From: Chryseobacterium antibioticum
GTDB lineage: Bacteria; Bacteroidota; Bacteroidia; Flavobacteriales; Weeksellaceae
Direction: 5' to 3'
Length of the DNA: 64,000 bases
NCBI RefSeq assembly: GCF_012927325.1
Contig: NZ_JABBGI010000013.1
Span: 1 to 64,000 of the forward strand
Below the pieces are notes generated by a model. The model did no database searches, was not told the DNA's origin, and saw only the letters and a list, made by a program, of their open reading frames with translations. Of this stretch, positions 50,383 through 57,852 are shown piece after piece (position 1 is the stretch's first letter; each line of letters starts with the position of its first letter). The translations under genes and the position numbers were made by a program.

Positions 50383-51057
50383 CTAATTTTCCTGAGATTC
50401 TATGTCTTTAAGCTGTTTTAAATTTCTGTCGAGTTTTCGGATAATAATGCCGTACACAAGTCTGTAATAAAGCCAGATCAAAAGTACACATAATACCGTA
50501 CTTACAACGATTCCGATAATAACGATAATCAGGTTGGAGTTGTCCGGCTGTACATTTTGGGAGTTTAATACATAAAAGATGAATGCAGTAAATACAAAGG
50601 TAAAAGCAATCAGAAGGGCAATACTGATCAGGATAAAAGCGTTGACGGTCTTCTTGAATTTAATGATTCTTATAATGAGACCTTTCAGGTTTTCTTCGAT
50701 CTTTATTTTGCGGTAATTCTGATAAAATTTAAGGACGAAATAGGCCGTGATAAGCAGACTTAAAATTTTTATAGCTAAATAAGCATGATCAAAATTGGTT
50801 TCTATTTCAGGGGCCTTCTGGGCGCCAAGTTTTTCCAATATTTTACGGAAACTGTCTGACTCTTCATCCTGAAAGAAATAAAATAATCCAAGAACGGAAA
50901 AGAATAAAAATTCTGCAACGCTGATCCAGAAAATGTACTTCACATAATTGCGTGATTTTCTGTTCAGCATCTGAAGGATTTCAGTGCTGTCGTATTTCGG
51001 TTGAACAGGTTGTTCCTGCCATGTTTTCTTAAAGCTGTCTAAATCAAAATCAGGCAT
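50383..51057 (-). CDS. Membrane protein of the sigma factor operon, possible anti-sigma partner
   Basis: 224 residues with a cytoplasmic N-terminus (DLDSFKKTWQEQPVQPKYDS) and about four membrane segments in two pairs (about 38-60, 90-108, 135-160, 175-200). Its start overlaps the ECF sigma gene by 8 bases, so they are coupled. A membrane partner after an ECF gene is commonly a regulator of that sigma factor, but no zinc anti-sigma motif is seen. Role inferred from context only. Confidence 0.65.
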   Translation of the reverse strand: MPDFDLDSFKKTWQEQPVQPKYDSTEILQMLNRKSRNYVKYIFWISVAEFLFFSVLGLFYFFQDEESDSFRKILEKLGAQKAPEIETNFDHAYLAIKILSLLITAYFVLKFYQNYRKIKIEENLKGLIIRIIKFKKTVNAFILISIALLIAFTFVFTAFIFYVLNSQNVQPDNSNLIIVIIGIVVSTVLCVLLIWLYYRLVYGIIIRKLDRNLKQLKDIESQEN

Positions 51058-51541
51058 ATTTTTCCATCTGTTCTTTAAGGGTTTTCTTTAATCTGTTCAT
51101 TTTCACACGGGCATTGACCTCGGTGATTCCAAGGTTTTCTGCAATATCCTTATAGGGCAGGTCGTCAAGATACATCATTACAATCGCTCTTTCTACGTTG
51201 GGGAGGGTTTTGATCACGGTATACAGAAGCGAGATCTGCTGCTGCTTATCGTCGTCATCCTCCACAAAATCTCTATGGTTGATGTCCAACTCATTCGTAG
51301 GAAGGCTTTTGCTTTTTTTTCTGAAAAGAGTAATGGCTGTATTAAGTGCTACGCGGTACATCCACGTAGAAATTTTAGAGTTCCCTTTAAAAGAATCGTA
51401 GCTTCTCCAAAGCTGCAGTACGATCTCCTGAAACAGGTCCTCTTCATCTTCAAGAGAATTGGTATACAGACGCGAAACTTTAATAATCAGGCCCTGATTA
51501 TCTTTAATAAGCTGCGCAAATTCTTTTTCTCTGGAAGTCAT
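51050..51541 (-). CDS. ECF-type RNA polymerase sigma factor
   Basis: 163 residues with region 2 (EDLFQEIVLQLWRSYDSF, STWMYRVALNTAITLFRKK) and region 4 (VERAIVMMYLDDLPYKDIAENLGITEVNARVKMNRLKKTL). This is the compact two-domain ECF sigma-70 layout. Its target promoters are unknown. The membrane protein gene downstream overlaps it by 8 bases. A weak TATCTTCG element lies about 20 bases before the start. Confidence 0.92.
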   Translation of the reverse strand: MTSREKEFAQLIKDNQGLIIKVSRLYTNSLEDEEDLFQEIVLQLWRSYDSFKGNSKISTWMYRVALNTAITLFRKKSKSLPTNELDINHRDFVEDDDDKQQQISLLYTVIKTLPNVERAIVMMYLDDLPYKDIAENLGITEVNARVKMNRLKKTLKEQMEKYA

Positions 51542-51682
51542 AGATATATAATGGCACGAAGATAATAATAATGCAGTGATTTGTTGATATGATGACAGGA
51601 TAATTTAATGATTTGGATAGGTGATGTTGATTTATAAATAGAGTAATCTAAATCCTTGCATCATCACATCACCAAATAATCC

Positions 51683-51690
51683 GTATCTTT
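51683..51690 (+). promoter_or_regulatory. -7 element of rnpB
   Basis: TATCTTTG, a full match to TAnnTTTG, ends four bases before the RNA begins at about 51695. A strong fit to start-site spacing. Confidence 0.65.
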
Positions 51691-51694
51691 GCAA

Positions 51695-52020
51695 CCGCGA
51701 GAAAATCGGCTTGTTGATTCCTGTTTCGACAGGGGTAGGAAAGTCCGGACACCATAGAGCAGCAAAGCGGATAACATCCGTCACCCGTGAGGGTAGGACA
51801 AGTGCAACAGAAAGCAGGTACAGTTCGGCTGTAGTGAAACCAGGTAAACTCTTTGCGGTGCAATGATAAGTATATCGGTTCTTTTCAGCAATGGAAATTA
51901 GGGGCGGCTCGTCCTGAAAGCCGAGGGGTAATCAGCTCAAGTTTTGCAGCAATGTAAGACGCAGATAAATAACAGGCACTTCTCAGGAAGAACAAAATCC
52001 GGCTTATAGATTTTCTCGTG
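51695..52020 (+). ncRNA. rnpB: RNase P RNA
   Basis: The catalytic RNA that matures the 5' ends of tRNAs. The end pairing GCGAGAAAATC at the start matches GATTTTCTCGTG at the end. Core sequences are present: GGAAAGTCCGGACACC near 51739-51755, an ACAGAAA element, GGTAAACTC, and the 3' CCGGCTTATAG. The length near 326 bases is normal. A promoter element abuts the 5' end and a terminator follows at 52058. Confidence 0.93.
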
Positions 52021-52057
52021 ATTTTTATGTACGTTACAAAACTGTTTATAAAAAATA

Positions 52058-52081
52058 AAAGCGGAGACCAAGTCTCCGCTT
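52058..52081. terminator. Bidirectional terminator between rnpB and the A/B array
   Basis: AAAGCGGAGAC and GTCTCCGCTTT form an 11-bp stem with a 3-base loop (CAA), with T/A runs on both sides. It can end rnpB on the plus strand and the A/B array on the minus strand, whose last stop is at 52085. Confidence 0.85.
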
Positions 52082-52084
52082 TTA

Positions 52085-52636
52085 TTATGGATATATTTGA
52101 AAATACGTTATGGTGTCAGTACCTGTGATCGTAAACCATTCTGCAGAACCGTCCGGTGTAGAAAAATAGTCAACGCTGGTAATGCATGAATTAGGAGTAG
52201 CATTTCCAACACTTTGATTGAATCCGATTACCTTGTTTCCTGTTCCGGCATAATACATCTGGAATTTTGAAGTGACCCACTTCGTGTTGTTAGCAATGAC
52301 ACCACCAGGCATAAGACTTGGATTGTTCCATAATCTTATGGTTGAAGGCGACGGCCCAAGTGTTACAATCCAATTGGTGATTGGATACAGAGAACTATTG
52401 AATTGATCTCTGTAATTTTCTATTTTCCAGGCAAGGCCATTTCCCATGTGTGAATCCGCAGGGATAATCATGGTGGCAGGATCATTGTTCATGACGGCAG
52501 GAACACAGCCGTTGAGATTCATAGCCATAAGATTTCCGTGAAAATCATGGGGAGAATAATTGTTAAGCATAAACATTCCCTGCGAATAAGCCAGTGATGC
52601 TGCCGTTATTCCTACTACTGTTAAAATCTTTGTCAT
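52085..52636 (-). CDS. Family A secreted protein, copy A7
   Basis: 183 residues, last gene of the array, starting 3 bases after lipoprotein B4. Signal peptide MTKILTVVGITAASLAYSQ. Family motifs: NNYSPHDFHG, the first Cys in NGCVP, PADSHMGNG, NYRDQFNSSLYPITNW, WNNPSLMPGGV, TKWVTSKFQMYYAGT and the second Cys in NSCITS. It ends in FQIYP. The two Cys may form a disulfide. No known family was recognised. It differs from the others in GCVPAV and in its final Pro. Confidence 0.8.
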   Translation of the reverse strand: MTKILTVVGITAASLAYSQGMFMLNNYSPHDFHGNLMAMNLNGCVPAVMNNDPATMIIPADSHMGNGLAWKIENYRDQFNSSLYPITNWIVTLGPSPSTIRLWNNPSLMPGGVIANNTKWVTSKFQMYYAGTGNKVIGFNQSVGNATPNSCITSVDYFSTPDGSAEWFTITGTDTITYFQIYP

Positions 52637-52639
52637 AGG

Positions 52640-53017
52640 TTACTTGTCAAATTTAATATTTTTACGGATCTCATCGCTTTTCTGCATATAGATCTGGGTA
52701 GCCCAAACGATGATCTGGCTCATGTCGCCACCGGTTTTTCTTGTCAGTTCAGCTTCCGTAACGCCCGTGGAAAGGATTAATTCTTTAGAAGCAGGCACAA
52801 GAAGCGCTTTTCTTCTGTCACTCAGTTCCGAAGTATTTCTTTTTCTTTCCTCTTCCGTGGGTCTGTTTTGCGGATCTCCAAGGCTTTTAAAAGCTTTGTC
52901 GAAGTTTTCCATCTGCGGAGTTTTCATGCTTTCTACTGTATTCACAGCGCTCCCTTCATTATTACATGATATCAAAGTTAAAGCGGCAAAAGCAGCTGAT
53001 AAAAGAAGTTTTTTCAT
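52640..53017 (-). CDS. Family B lipoprotein, copy B4
   Basis: 125 residues. Lipoprotein signal MKKLLLSAAFAALTLISC with the lipid Cys at 18. The mature part is charged and helical: MKTPQMENFDKAFKSLGDPQ, NRPTEEERKRNTSELSDRRK, LVPASKELILSTGVTEAEL, TRKTGGDMSQIIVWATQIYM. It is nearly identical to B1-B3. It precedes A7 by 3 bases. Family not recognised. Confidence 0.8.
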   Translation of the reverse strand: MKKLLLSAAFAALTLISCNNEGSAVNTVESMKTPQMENFDKAFKSLGDPQNRPTEEERKRNTSELSDRRKALLVPASKELILSTGVTEAELTRKTGGDMSQIIVWATQIYMQKSDEIRKNIKFDK

Positions 53018-53074
53018 AATTAATTAGATTTAGGTTTGATTAATAAATTTGTAAGTAAGAATAGGTGATGTTCG

Positions 53075-53596
53075 CTATCGTAATATTGACCATTCTGCAT
53101 CTCCGTAAGGCGTTGAAATATACCCGTTGGCACTTGTACAAGGATCAGGAGATTCACCGATCAATCCACTGAAACCAGGCTCCGGATTGGAAGTTCCTGC
53201 GTAATACATCTGAAACTGGGAAGAAGCCCATTTAACATTGGTAGAAATAACGCCACCCGGTGCTATGCTCGCATGGTTCCAGGCTCTTATCTGAGATGTA
53301 GTAGGGGAAAGCTGAAGTGTCCAGTTGGTTGTAGGATATAAAGAACTTGTATATTGGTCTTTGAAATTCTTGTAAGCCAGTTCTTTACCGTTGCCTGTAT
53401 GCGAATCCGCAGGTACGGTGATTGCTGTTGGAGTGCTGGATGTTACGTAGGGGTGGCAGCCTCCGGCAAAATTATGAGCACCAAGAGTTCCTTGAAAATC
53501 AAAAGCAGTAGAATAGTTATTAACGATCATAATGCTGTGCTGCGAATAGGCATATGAGAGGAACGTAAGTGAAATGATGGTGAATATCTTTTTCAT
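53075..53596 (-). CDS. Family A secreted protein, copy A6
   Basis: 173 residues with signal peptide MKKIFTIISLTFLSYAYSQ. Motifs: NNYSTAFDFQG, Cys in GGCHP, PADSHTGNG, NFKDQYTSSLYPTTNW, WNHASIAPGGV, SSQFQMYYAGT and Cys in PDPCTS. It ends early at AEWSILR, shorter than its relatives, so the C-terminal strand is lost or altered. It is the third A gene in the run A4-A5-A6 and is 57 bases before B4. Confidence 0.78.
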   Translation of the reverse strand: MKKIFTIISLTFLSYAYSQHSIMIVNNYSTAFDFQGTLGAHNFAGGCHPYVTSSTPTAITVPADSHTGNGKELAYKNFKDQYTSSLYPTTNWTLQLSPTTSQIRAWNHASIAPGGVISTNVKWASSQFQMYYAGTSNPEPGFSGLIGESPDPCTSANGYISTPYGDAEWSILR

Positions 53597-53633
53597 GATT
53601 TTATAATTAGTTTAAGTATTCGAAATCTGATCT

Positions 53634-54170
53634 TTAGTAAAGTTGCAGATAAGTGATCCCACTAATGACAAATATTTCTGCACTGTTGTCTCCTGATGCC
53701 GTAGCAAAATAAGTCAGGGGATTGGGGCTGCAGGGATTGGGGAGACCTAAATTAGCCTGGAATTCAGGGTTTGATGTGTTGGTTCCGGGAAGCGTGGTGT
53801 AAAACTTGGTAAAGTACCATCGGGTAGTGTTTGAAATAGTACCACCGGGAGATAGATTTATATCATCCCAAGGCATGATAGTAGGTGTATTAGGATTCAA
53901 ATAGACTACCCAGTTGGTCGTTGGATATAAAGAGTAAAACTGGTTCAGATAATCTTTATAGACCAATTCATGTCCGTTACCGATATGAGAATCAGCAGGA
54001 ACTACAATTTCAGCTTCGTTTGCCACCCGTGGATAACATCCCACAGAAGAATTGCCGGCAATCATAAAACCGTGATAATCATATTTTGAATAATTATTAA
54101 TGACCAGCATTCCCTGTGAATAAGCAAGAGAAGCCGCTGCTGTTCCCAGTAGTAATAAAACTTTTTTCAT
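53634..54170 (-). CDS. Family A secreted protein, copy A5
   Basis: 178 residues with signal peptide MKKVLLLLGTAAASLAYSQ. NNYSKYDYHG, Cys in VGCYP, PADSHIGNG, DYLNQFYSLYPTTNW, SPGGTISNTTRW and Cys in PNPCSP mark the family. The segment before TTRW (MPWDDINLSPGG) differs from the WNHPS form of most copies. It ends YLQLY. It lies 7 bases after A4 and 37 bases before A6. Confidence 0.78.
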   Translation of the reverse strand: MKKVLLLLGTAAASLAYSQGMLVINNYSKYDYHGFMIAGNSSVGCYPRVANEAEIVVPADSHIGNGHELVYKDYLNQFYSLYPTTNWVVYLNPNTPTIMPWDDINLSPGGTISNTTRWYFTKFYTTLPGTNTSNPEFQANLGLPNPCSPNPLTYFATASGDNSAEIFVISGITYLQLY

Positions 54171-54177
54171 AATTAAA

Positions 54178-54741
54178 TTAATAAAGTTGGATATAGGTAT
54201 AGGTAGTGCCCCCGCTCGCTATCGTAAATATTTCAGCACTGTTATTTCCTGTGGAAGTAATAAGATAATCGGATGCAGTGTAACAGGTATTTCCTGCAAG
54301 TGTTACAGCACCGTTAAAATTATCCGGAGCAAGCGTTGTGGTTCCGGGGTAATACATCACAAACTTTGTGGTTGCCCATTTTGTATTGTTGGATAAAACT
54401 CCACCAGGCATTACAGAAGGATGATTCCACAATCTTGATATACCTGGCGCTACTGATGTACTTACATACCAGGCAGTCATTGGATATAAAGAAGAAGTGT
54501 ACTGGTCCTTGTAATTAATGTATTTCAATTCATTTCCGTTACCCATATGCGAATCGGCAGGAACTGTCACCATATCCGGATTGTTGGAGATGATGTAAGG
54601 GTAGCATCCCCCTGAAAAATTATTAGCCACAATGAATCCCGAAAAATCATAGATAGAATAGTTGTTGAGAACAAGAGTTCCTCCCTGAGAATAGCCCAGA
54701 GAAAAAGCGGCTAGGCCTAATACTGTTAGTAATTTTTTCAT
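54178..54741 (-). CDS. Family A secreted protein, copy A4
   Basis: 187 residues with signal peptide MKKLLTVLGLAAFSLGYSQ. Full set of motifs: NNYSIYDFSG, Cys in GGCYP, PADSHMGNG, NYKDQYTSSLYPMTAW, WNHPSVMPGGV, TKWATTKFVMYYPGT and Cys in GNTCYT. It ends YTYIQLY. With A3 it forms the closest pair in the array. It starts 11 bases after lipoprotein B3 and is followed 7 bases later by A5. Confidence 0.8.
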   Translation of the reverse strand: MKKLLTVLGLAAFSLGYSQGGTLVLNNYSIYDFSGFIVANNFSGGCYPYIISNNPDMVTVPADSHMGNGNELKYINYKDQYTSSLYPMTAWYVSTSVAPGISRLWNHPSVMPGGVLSNNTKWATTKFVMYYPGTTTLAPDNFNGAVTLAGNTCYTASDYLITSTGNNSAEIFTIASGGTTYTYIQLY

Positions 54742-54752
54742 GATGATTAATT

Positions 54753-55124
54753 TTAAGATTTGATGTTTTTACGGATTTCGTTACTTTTCTGCATATAGAT
54801 CTGCGTAGCCCAAACGATGATCTGGCTCATGTCGCCACCGGTTTTTCTTGTCATTTCAGCTTCTGTAACACCTGTAGAAAGAATAAGTTCTTTGGATGCA
54901 GGAACCAGAAGTGCTTTTCTTCTGTTGCTGAGCTCAGAAGTATTTCTTTTTCTTTCTTCTTCAGTAGGTCTGTTCTGTGGATCTCCTAAGCTTTTAAAAG
55001 CTTTGTCGAAGTTTTCCATTTGCGGAGTTTTCATGCTTTCTGCAGTATTGACTGCAACGCTCTCATTGTTACATGATGCTAAGGTTAAAGCGGCAAAAAC
55101 TGCCGATAAAAAAAGTTTTTTCAT
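54753..55124 (-). CDS. Family B lipoprotein, copy B3
   Basis: 123 residues, two shorter than the other B copies at the C-terminus. Signal MKKLFLSAVFAALTLASC, then NNESVAVNT. The mature part matches B1, B2 and B4 almost residue for residue, with AEMTRK for AELTRK and SNRRK for SDRRK. It starts 12 bases after A3 and ends 11 bases before A4. Confidence 0.8.
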   Translation of the reverse strand: MKKLFLSAVFAALTLASCNNESVAVNTAESMKTPQMENFDKAFKSLGDPQNRPTEEERKRNTSELSNRRKALLVPASKELILSTGVTEAEMTRKTGGDMSQIIVWATQIYMQKSNEIRKNIKS

Positions 55125-55136
55125 AGTTAAATCATT

Positions 55137-55700
55137 TTAATAAAGATTGATATAAGTGTAATTTATTCCACCGCTTGATATCATAAACATTTCCGCGCTG
55201 TTACTTCCGGATGGTGTAGTGAAATAGTCAGGAGCCAGATAGCAGGAATTTCCTGCGACACTTAAATTGGCATTGAAATTATCCGGTGCATTAGTAGTGG
55301 TACCAGCAATACGCATTTGAAATTTTGTAGCCCCCCATCTTGTATTATTAGAAACAGGGGAGCCGGGCATCACAGCAGGGTGGTTCCATAATCTTGGGGG
55401 TCCGGCGGTGGCTGAGAGGCTTACATTCCATTCAGTTACCGGATATAGCGATGAAGTATACTGATCTCTGTAGTTATCATACCGCAGCTCAGTTCCTGTG
55501 CTCATATTGGCATTGGCAGGAACGGTGATCATGTTAGGATCTTTTGAACTTACATAGGGATAGCATCCTCCCGCAAAATTATGGGCAATGATAGCACCGT
55601 AATAATCATAGGGTGTGTAGTTATTCACAACGAGCGTCCCTCCCTGCGAGTATCCCAGAGAAAAAGTGGCTAAGCCTAATACTATTAGTAATTTTTTCAT
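55137..55700 (-). CDS. Family A secreted protein, copy A3
   Basis: 187 residues with signal peptide MKKLLIVLGLATFSLGYSQ. NNYTPYDYYG, Cys in GGCYP, NANMSTGTE in place of PADSHMGNG, NYRDQYTSSLYPVTEW, WNHPAVMPGSP, TRWGATKFQMRIAGT and Cys in GNSCYL are seen. It ends YTYINLY. It starts 9 bases after lipoprotein B2 and is very close to A4. Confidence 0.8.
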   Translation of the reverse strand: MKKLLIVLGLATFSLGYSQGGTLVVNNYTPYDYYGAIIAHNFAGGCYPYVSSKDPNMITVPANANMSTGTELRYDNYRDQYTSSLYPVTEWNVSLSATAGPPRLWNHPAVMPGSPVSNNTRWGATKFQMRIAGTTTNAPDNFNANLSVAGNSCYLAPDYFTTPSGSNSAEMFMISSGGINYTYINLY

Positions 55701-55709
55701 AACAATTAA

Positions 55710-56087
55710 TTATTTGTCAGATTTAATATTTTTACGGATTTCGTTACTCTTCTGCATGTAAATTTGAGTTGCCCAGACGATGATCTGGCTCATATCACCA
55801 CCGGTTTTTCTGGTCAGCTCAGCCTCTGTTATTCCTGTAGAAAGAATGAGTTCTTTGGAGGCCGGAACCAGAAGCGCTTTTCTTCTGTCGCTCAGTTCAG
55901 AAGTATTTCTTTTTCTTTCCTCTTCAGTAGGTCTGTTCTGTGGATCTCCCAGGCTTTTAAAAGCTTTGTCAAAATTTTCCATCTGTGAGGTTTTCATACT
56001 TTCTACAGTGCTTGCAGCAGCACTTTCATTGCTGCACGATCCTAATGTTAAAATGGCCAGTACAGCCGATAAAAAGAGTTTTTTCAT
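55710..56087 (-). CDS. Family B lipoprotein, copy B2
   Basis: 125 residues with signal MKKLFLSAVLAILTLGSC. The mature part is the standard B sequence; small changes are MKTSQM for MKTPQM and STGITEAEL for STGVTEAEL. It is the first gene after a terminator-like hairpin (56196-56216) and therefore may begin a second transcript. It ends 9 bases before A3. Confidence 0.8.
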   Translation of the reverse strand: MKKLFLSAVLAILTLGSCSNESAAASTVESMKTSQMENFDKAFKSLGDPQNRPTEEERKRNTSELSDRRKALLVPASKELILSTGITEAELTRKTGGDMSQIIVWATQIYMQKSNEIRKNIKSDK

Positions 56088-56195
56088 GATTAATTTATAT
56101 GAGAGTTACTATTAAAATGATATTGAAATTTGAACATAGAGCATCTTCAGAAAGCAAAACAGATGCTTTCCGTATCGATGATTTTTGATAAAATA

Positions 56196-56216
56196 GGCAA
56201 CTGCGGAACAGCTGCC
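56196..56216 (-). terminator. Possible terminator inside the A/B array
   Basis: On the minus strand GGCAGCTG and CAGTTGCC form an 8-bp stem with one weak pair and a 5-base loop, followed by TATTTTATC. It lies just after the A2 stop codon and would end the first B-A-A unit. Confidence 0.5.
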
Positions 56217-56222
56217 GTTTAT

Positions 56223-56753
56223 TTAAAAGATCTGCAGATAAGTGGTTGGTCCGCTAGGAGTGGTGATCGTAAACCAGTCTGCACTTGAAACACTTCCGGT
56301 TGCGGTATTCACAAACCAAGGGTCAACAGCAGGATCTCCCATCTGGTAAGTATCAACTCCGTTTTGGGTTACCGGATCTTTAAGTATGAAATGAAATCCC
56401 GCCCATACATTGGAAGGATTCATTACAGTGGCAATAAAAGGATGATTATAGGCATATGTTCCGTTGTTAGCCGGATTGGTAGGATCTCCAACATACCATG
56501 ATGTGATCGGATAAGGAGCTGTCCCAGATGTACTGAATGTATTGTACTGAGTAAATCCTCCTGCAGGTATAGTATAAGATCCGTAAGGAATGTTGGGTGC
56601 CGCGTACATATAAGGACCAGGTGCACTTATTGGACTGGTACGAAGTCTGCCCTCTGCATTATAAGCACTGTAGTTCTGAATAACGAGAGGAGAAGTTTGC
56701 GCAAAAGCAAGAACACCTGCCAGAGCGGATAAAAGTAATGGTATCTTTTTCAT
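56223..56753 (-). CDS. Family A-like secreted protein, divergent copy A2
   Basis: 176 residues from MKKIPLLLSALAGVLAFAQ, a signal peptide; the open frame upstream to 56876 overlaps A1 and is rejected. QNYSAYNAEG, YPITSWYVGD and NHPFIATVMNP place it near family A, but the Cys pair, PADSH and GGV motifs are gone. It ends YLQIF. It is the outlier of the group. It is 20 bases after A1 and just before a terminator-like hairpin. Confidence 0.72.
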   Translation of the reverse strand: MKKIPLLLSALAGVLAFAQTSPLVIQNYSAYNAEGRLRTSPISAPGPYMYAAPNIPYGSYTIPAGGFTQYNTFSTSGTAPYPITSWYVGDPTNPANNGTYAYNHPFIATVMNPSNVWAGFHFILKDPVTQNGVDTYQMGDPAVDPWFVNTATGSVSSADWFTITTPSGPTTYLQIF

Positions 56754-56773
56754 AGTAATATAAGGTAAATGGT

Positions 56774-57319
56774 TTATTGAATGACTAAATAAGTATAAAC
56801 GTCTGTGCCGGCAGTGATGGTGAACCACTTGGCATTTCCCCAGGCTGTGTTGATTACATCGGGAGCAGTATTGCACGGAGCGGCTGTTTCCCCGATATTT
56901 CCGTTAAAGTAGGTTTCAGGGACAGAAGTTCCGGCGTGAAACATCTGAAATTTAGACATCGACCATTTGGTGTTATTGGAAATCACACCACCAGGCATCA
57001 GACTGGGATGACTCCATGGCCTTGGTGAGACGGTAGATCCTGGCCCAAAATAAACATTCCATATAGTAACCGGAAAGGCGGAGGAAGAATACTGGTCCCT
57101 GTAATTTTCATATTTTGCAGTAGCTCCTGCCGGTACAACGATAGCATCAGGATTTTGGGAGGCGATAACTGGATAACACCCTCCTCCTGCATTGTTATTG
57201 GCAAAAATAGCTCCATGGAAATCGTAATTCGTGGTGAAATTCTGAATAATTAGCATTCCTCCCTGAGCATATGCCGAAGAAACAGAACATATACCGAGTA
57301 GCAGTAAAAACTTTTTCAT
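56774..57319 (-). CDS. Family A secreted protein, copy A1
   Basis: 181 residues with signal peptide MKKFLLLLGICSVSSAYAQ. QNFTTNYDFHG, Cys in GGCYP, PAGATAKYENYRDQYSSSAFP, WSHPSLMPGGV, TKWSMSKFQMFHAGT and Cys in APCNT mark it. The PADSHMGNG block is shortened to PAGATA. It ends YTYLVIQ. It starts 3 bases after lipoprotein B1, so the two are likely cotranslated. Confidence 0.8.
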   Translation of the reverse strand: MKKFLLLLGICSVSSAYAQGGMLIIQNFTTNYDFHGAIFANNNAGGGCYPVIASQNPDAIVVPAGATAKYENYRDQYSSSAFPVTIWNVYFGPGSTVSPRPWSHPSLMPGGVISNNTKWSMSKFQMFHAGTSVPETYFNGNIGETAAPCNTAPDVINTAWGNAKWFTITAGTDVYTYLVIQ

Positions 57320-57322
57320 AAT

Positions 57323-57700
57323 CTATTTCTCAGATTTTAGGTTCTTACGGATCTCGTCACTTTTCTGCATATAGATGTTGGTAGCCCACACAATAATCTG
57401 GCTTATATCACCGCCTGTTTTTCTTGTGAGCTCAGCTTCTGTAACGCCTGAGGAAAGGATCAGCTCCTTAGAGGCGGGAAGAAGAAGAGCCTTTCTTCTG
57501 TCGCTTAGTTCAGAGGTGTTTCTTTGCTTTTCCTCTTCAGTAGGTCTGTTCTGTGGGTAGCCGAGACTTTTAAAAGCTTTGTCAAACCTCTCCATTTGTG
57601 GAGTCTTCATACTTTGTACCGTATTGACAGCTGTTCCCTCACTGTTACAGGAAATAATACTTATTATAGCAATTGCTGATAATAATAAATGTTTTTTCAT
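57323..57700 (-). CDS. Family B lipoprotein, copy B1, first gene of the array
   Basis: 125 residues with signal MKKHLLLSAIAIISIISC, the most divergent signal peptide of the B group. The mature part keeps NRPTEEEKQRNTSELSDRRK, PASKELILSSGVTEAELTRK and GGDISQIIVWATNIYMQKS. It is the first gene after the array promoter and lies 3 bases before A1. Family not recognised; likely anchored to a membrane by lipid. Confidence 0.82.
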   Translation of the reverse strand: MKKHLLLSAIAIISIISCNSEGTAVNTVQSMKTPQMERFDKAFKSLGYPQNRPTEEEKQRNTSELSDRRKALLLPASKELILSSGVTEAELTRKTGGDISQIIVWATNIYMQKSDEIRKNLKSEK

Positions 57701-57741
57701 AGCTAAAGTTTAATGATTGGTGGTAAAAACTTAATTTTTGA

Positions 57742-57771
57742 TAAATGTATAAAAAAAAATAACGTGAACAA
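57742..57771 (-). promoter_or_regulatory. Promoter of the A/B array
   Basis: On the minus strand TTG (57771-57769), 19 bases, then TACATTTA (57749-57742), one base off TAnnTTTG. It overlaps the terminator hairpin of the upstream PPK2 gene. The start site would be about 35 bases before B1. Confidence 0.6.
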
Positions 57772-57786
57772 TAAATTATTCACGTT
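57761..57786 (-). terminator. Terminator of the PPK2 gene
   Basis: AACGTGAA (57761-57768) and TTCACGTT (57779-57786) form a perfect 8-bp stem with a 10-base loop, followed on the minus strand by T9. It separates PPK2 from the A/B array. Confidence 0.75.
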
Positions 57787-57852
57787 TTAGTGTTTTTAAG
57801 TTAAATTTATTTACCGTTACTTAACTATGTGGTAATAATTTACAGTGATCTA

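Noticed and set aside
51669-51863. Minus-strand frame over the rnpB region
   Set aside because: The DNA is explained by the conserved RNase P RNA on the plus strand.
56754-56876. N-terminal extension of A2
   Set aside because: It is Cys/His-rich, overlaps the end of A1 in another frame, and a clean signal peptide begins at 56753.
52085-57700. Type IX secretion cargo for family A
   Set aside because: No C-terminal T9SS sorting domain pattern is seen; the proteins end in a short aromatic strand soon after the conserved core.
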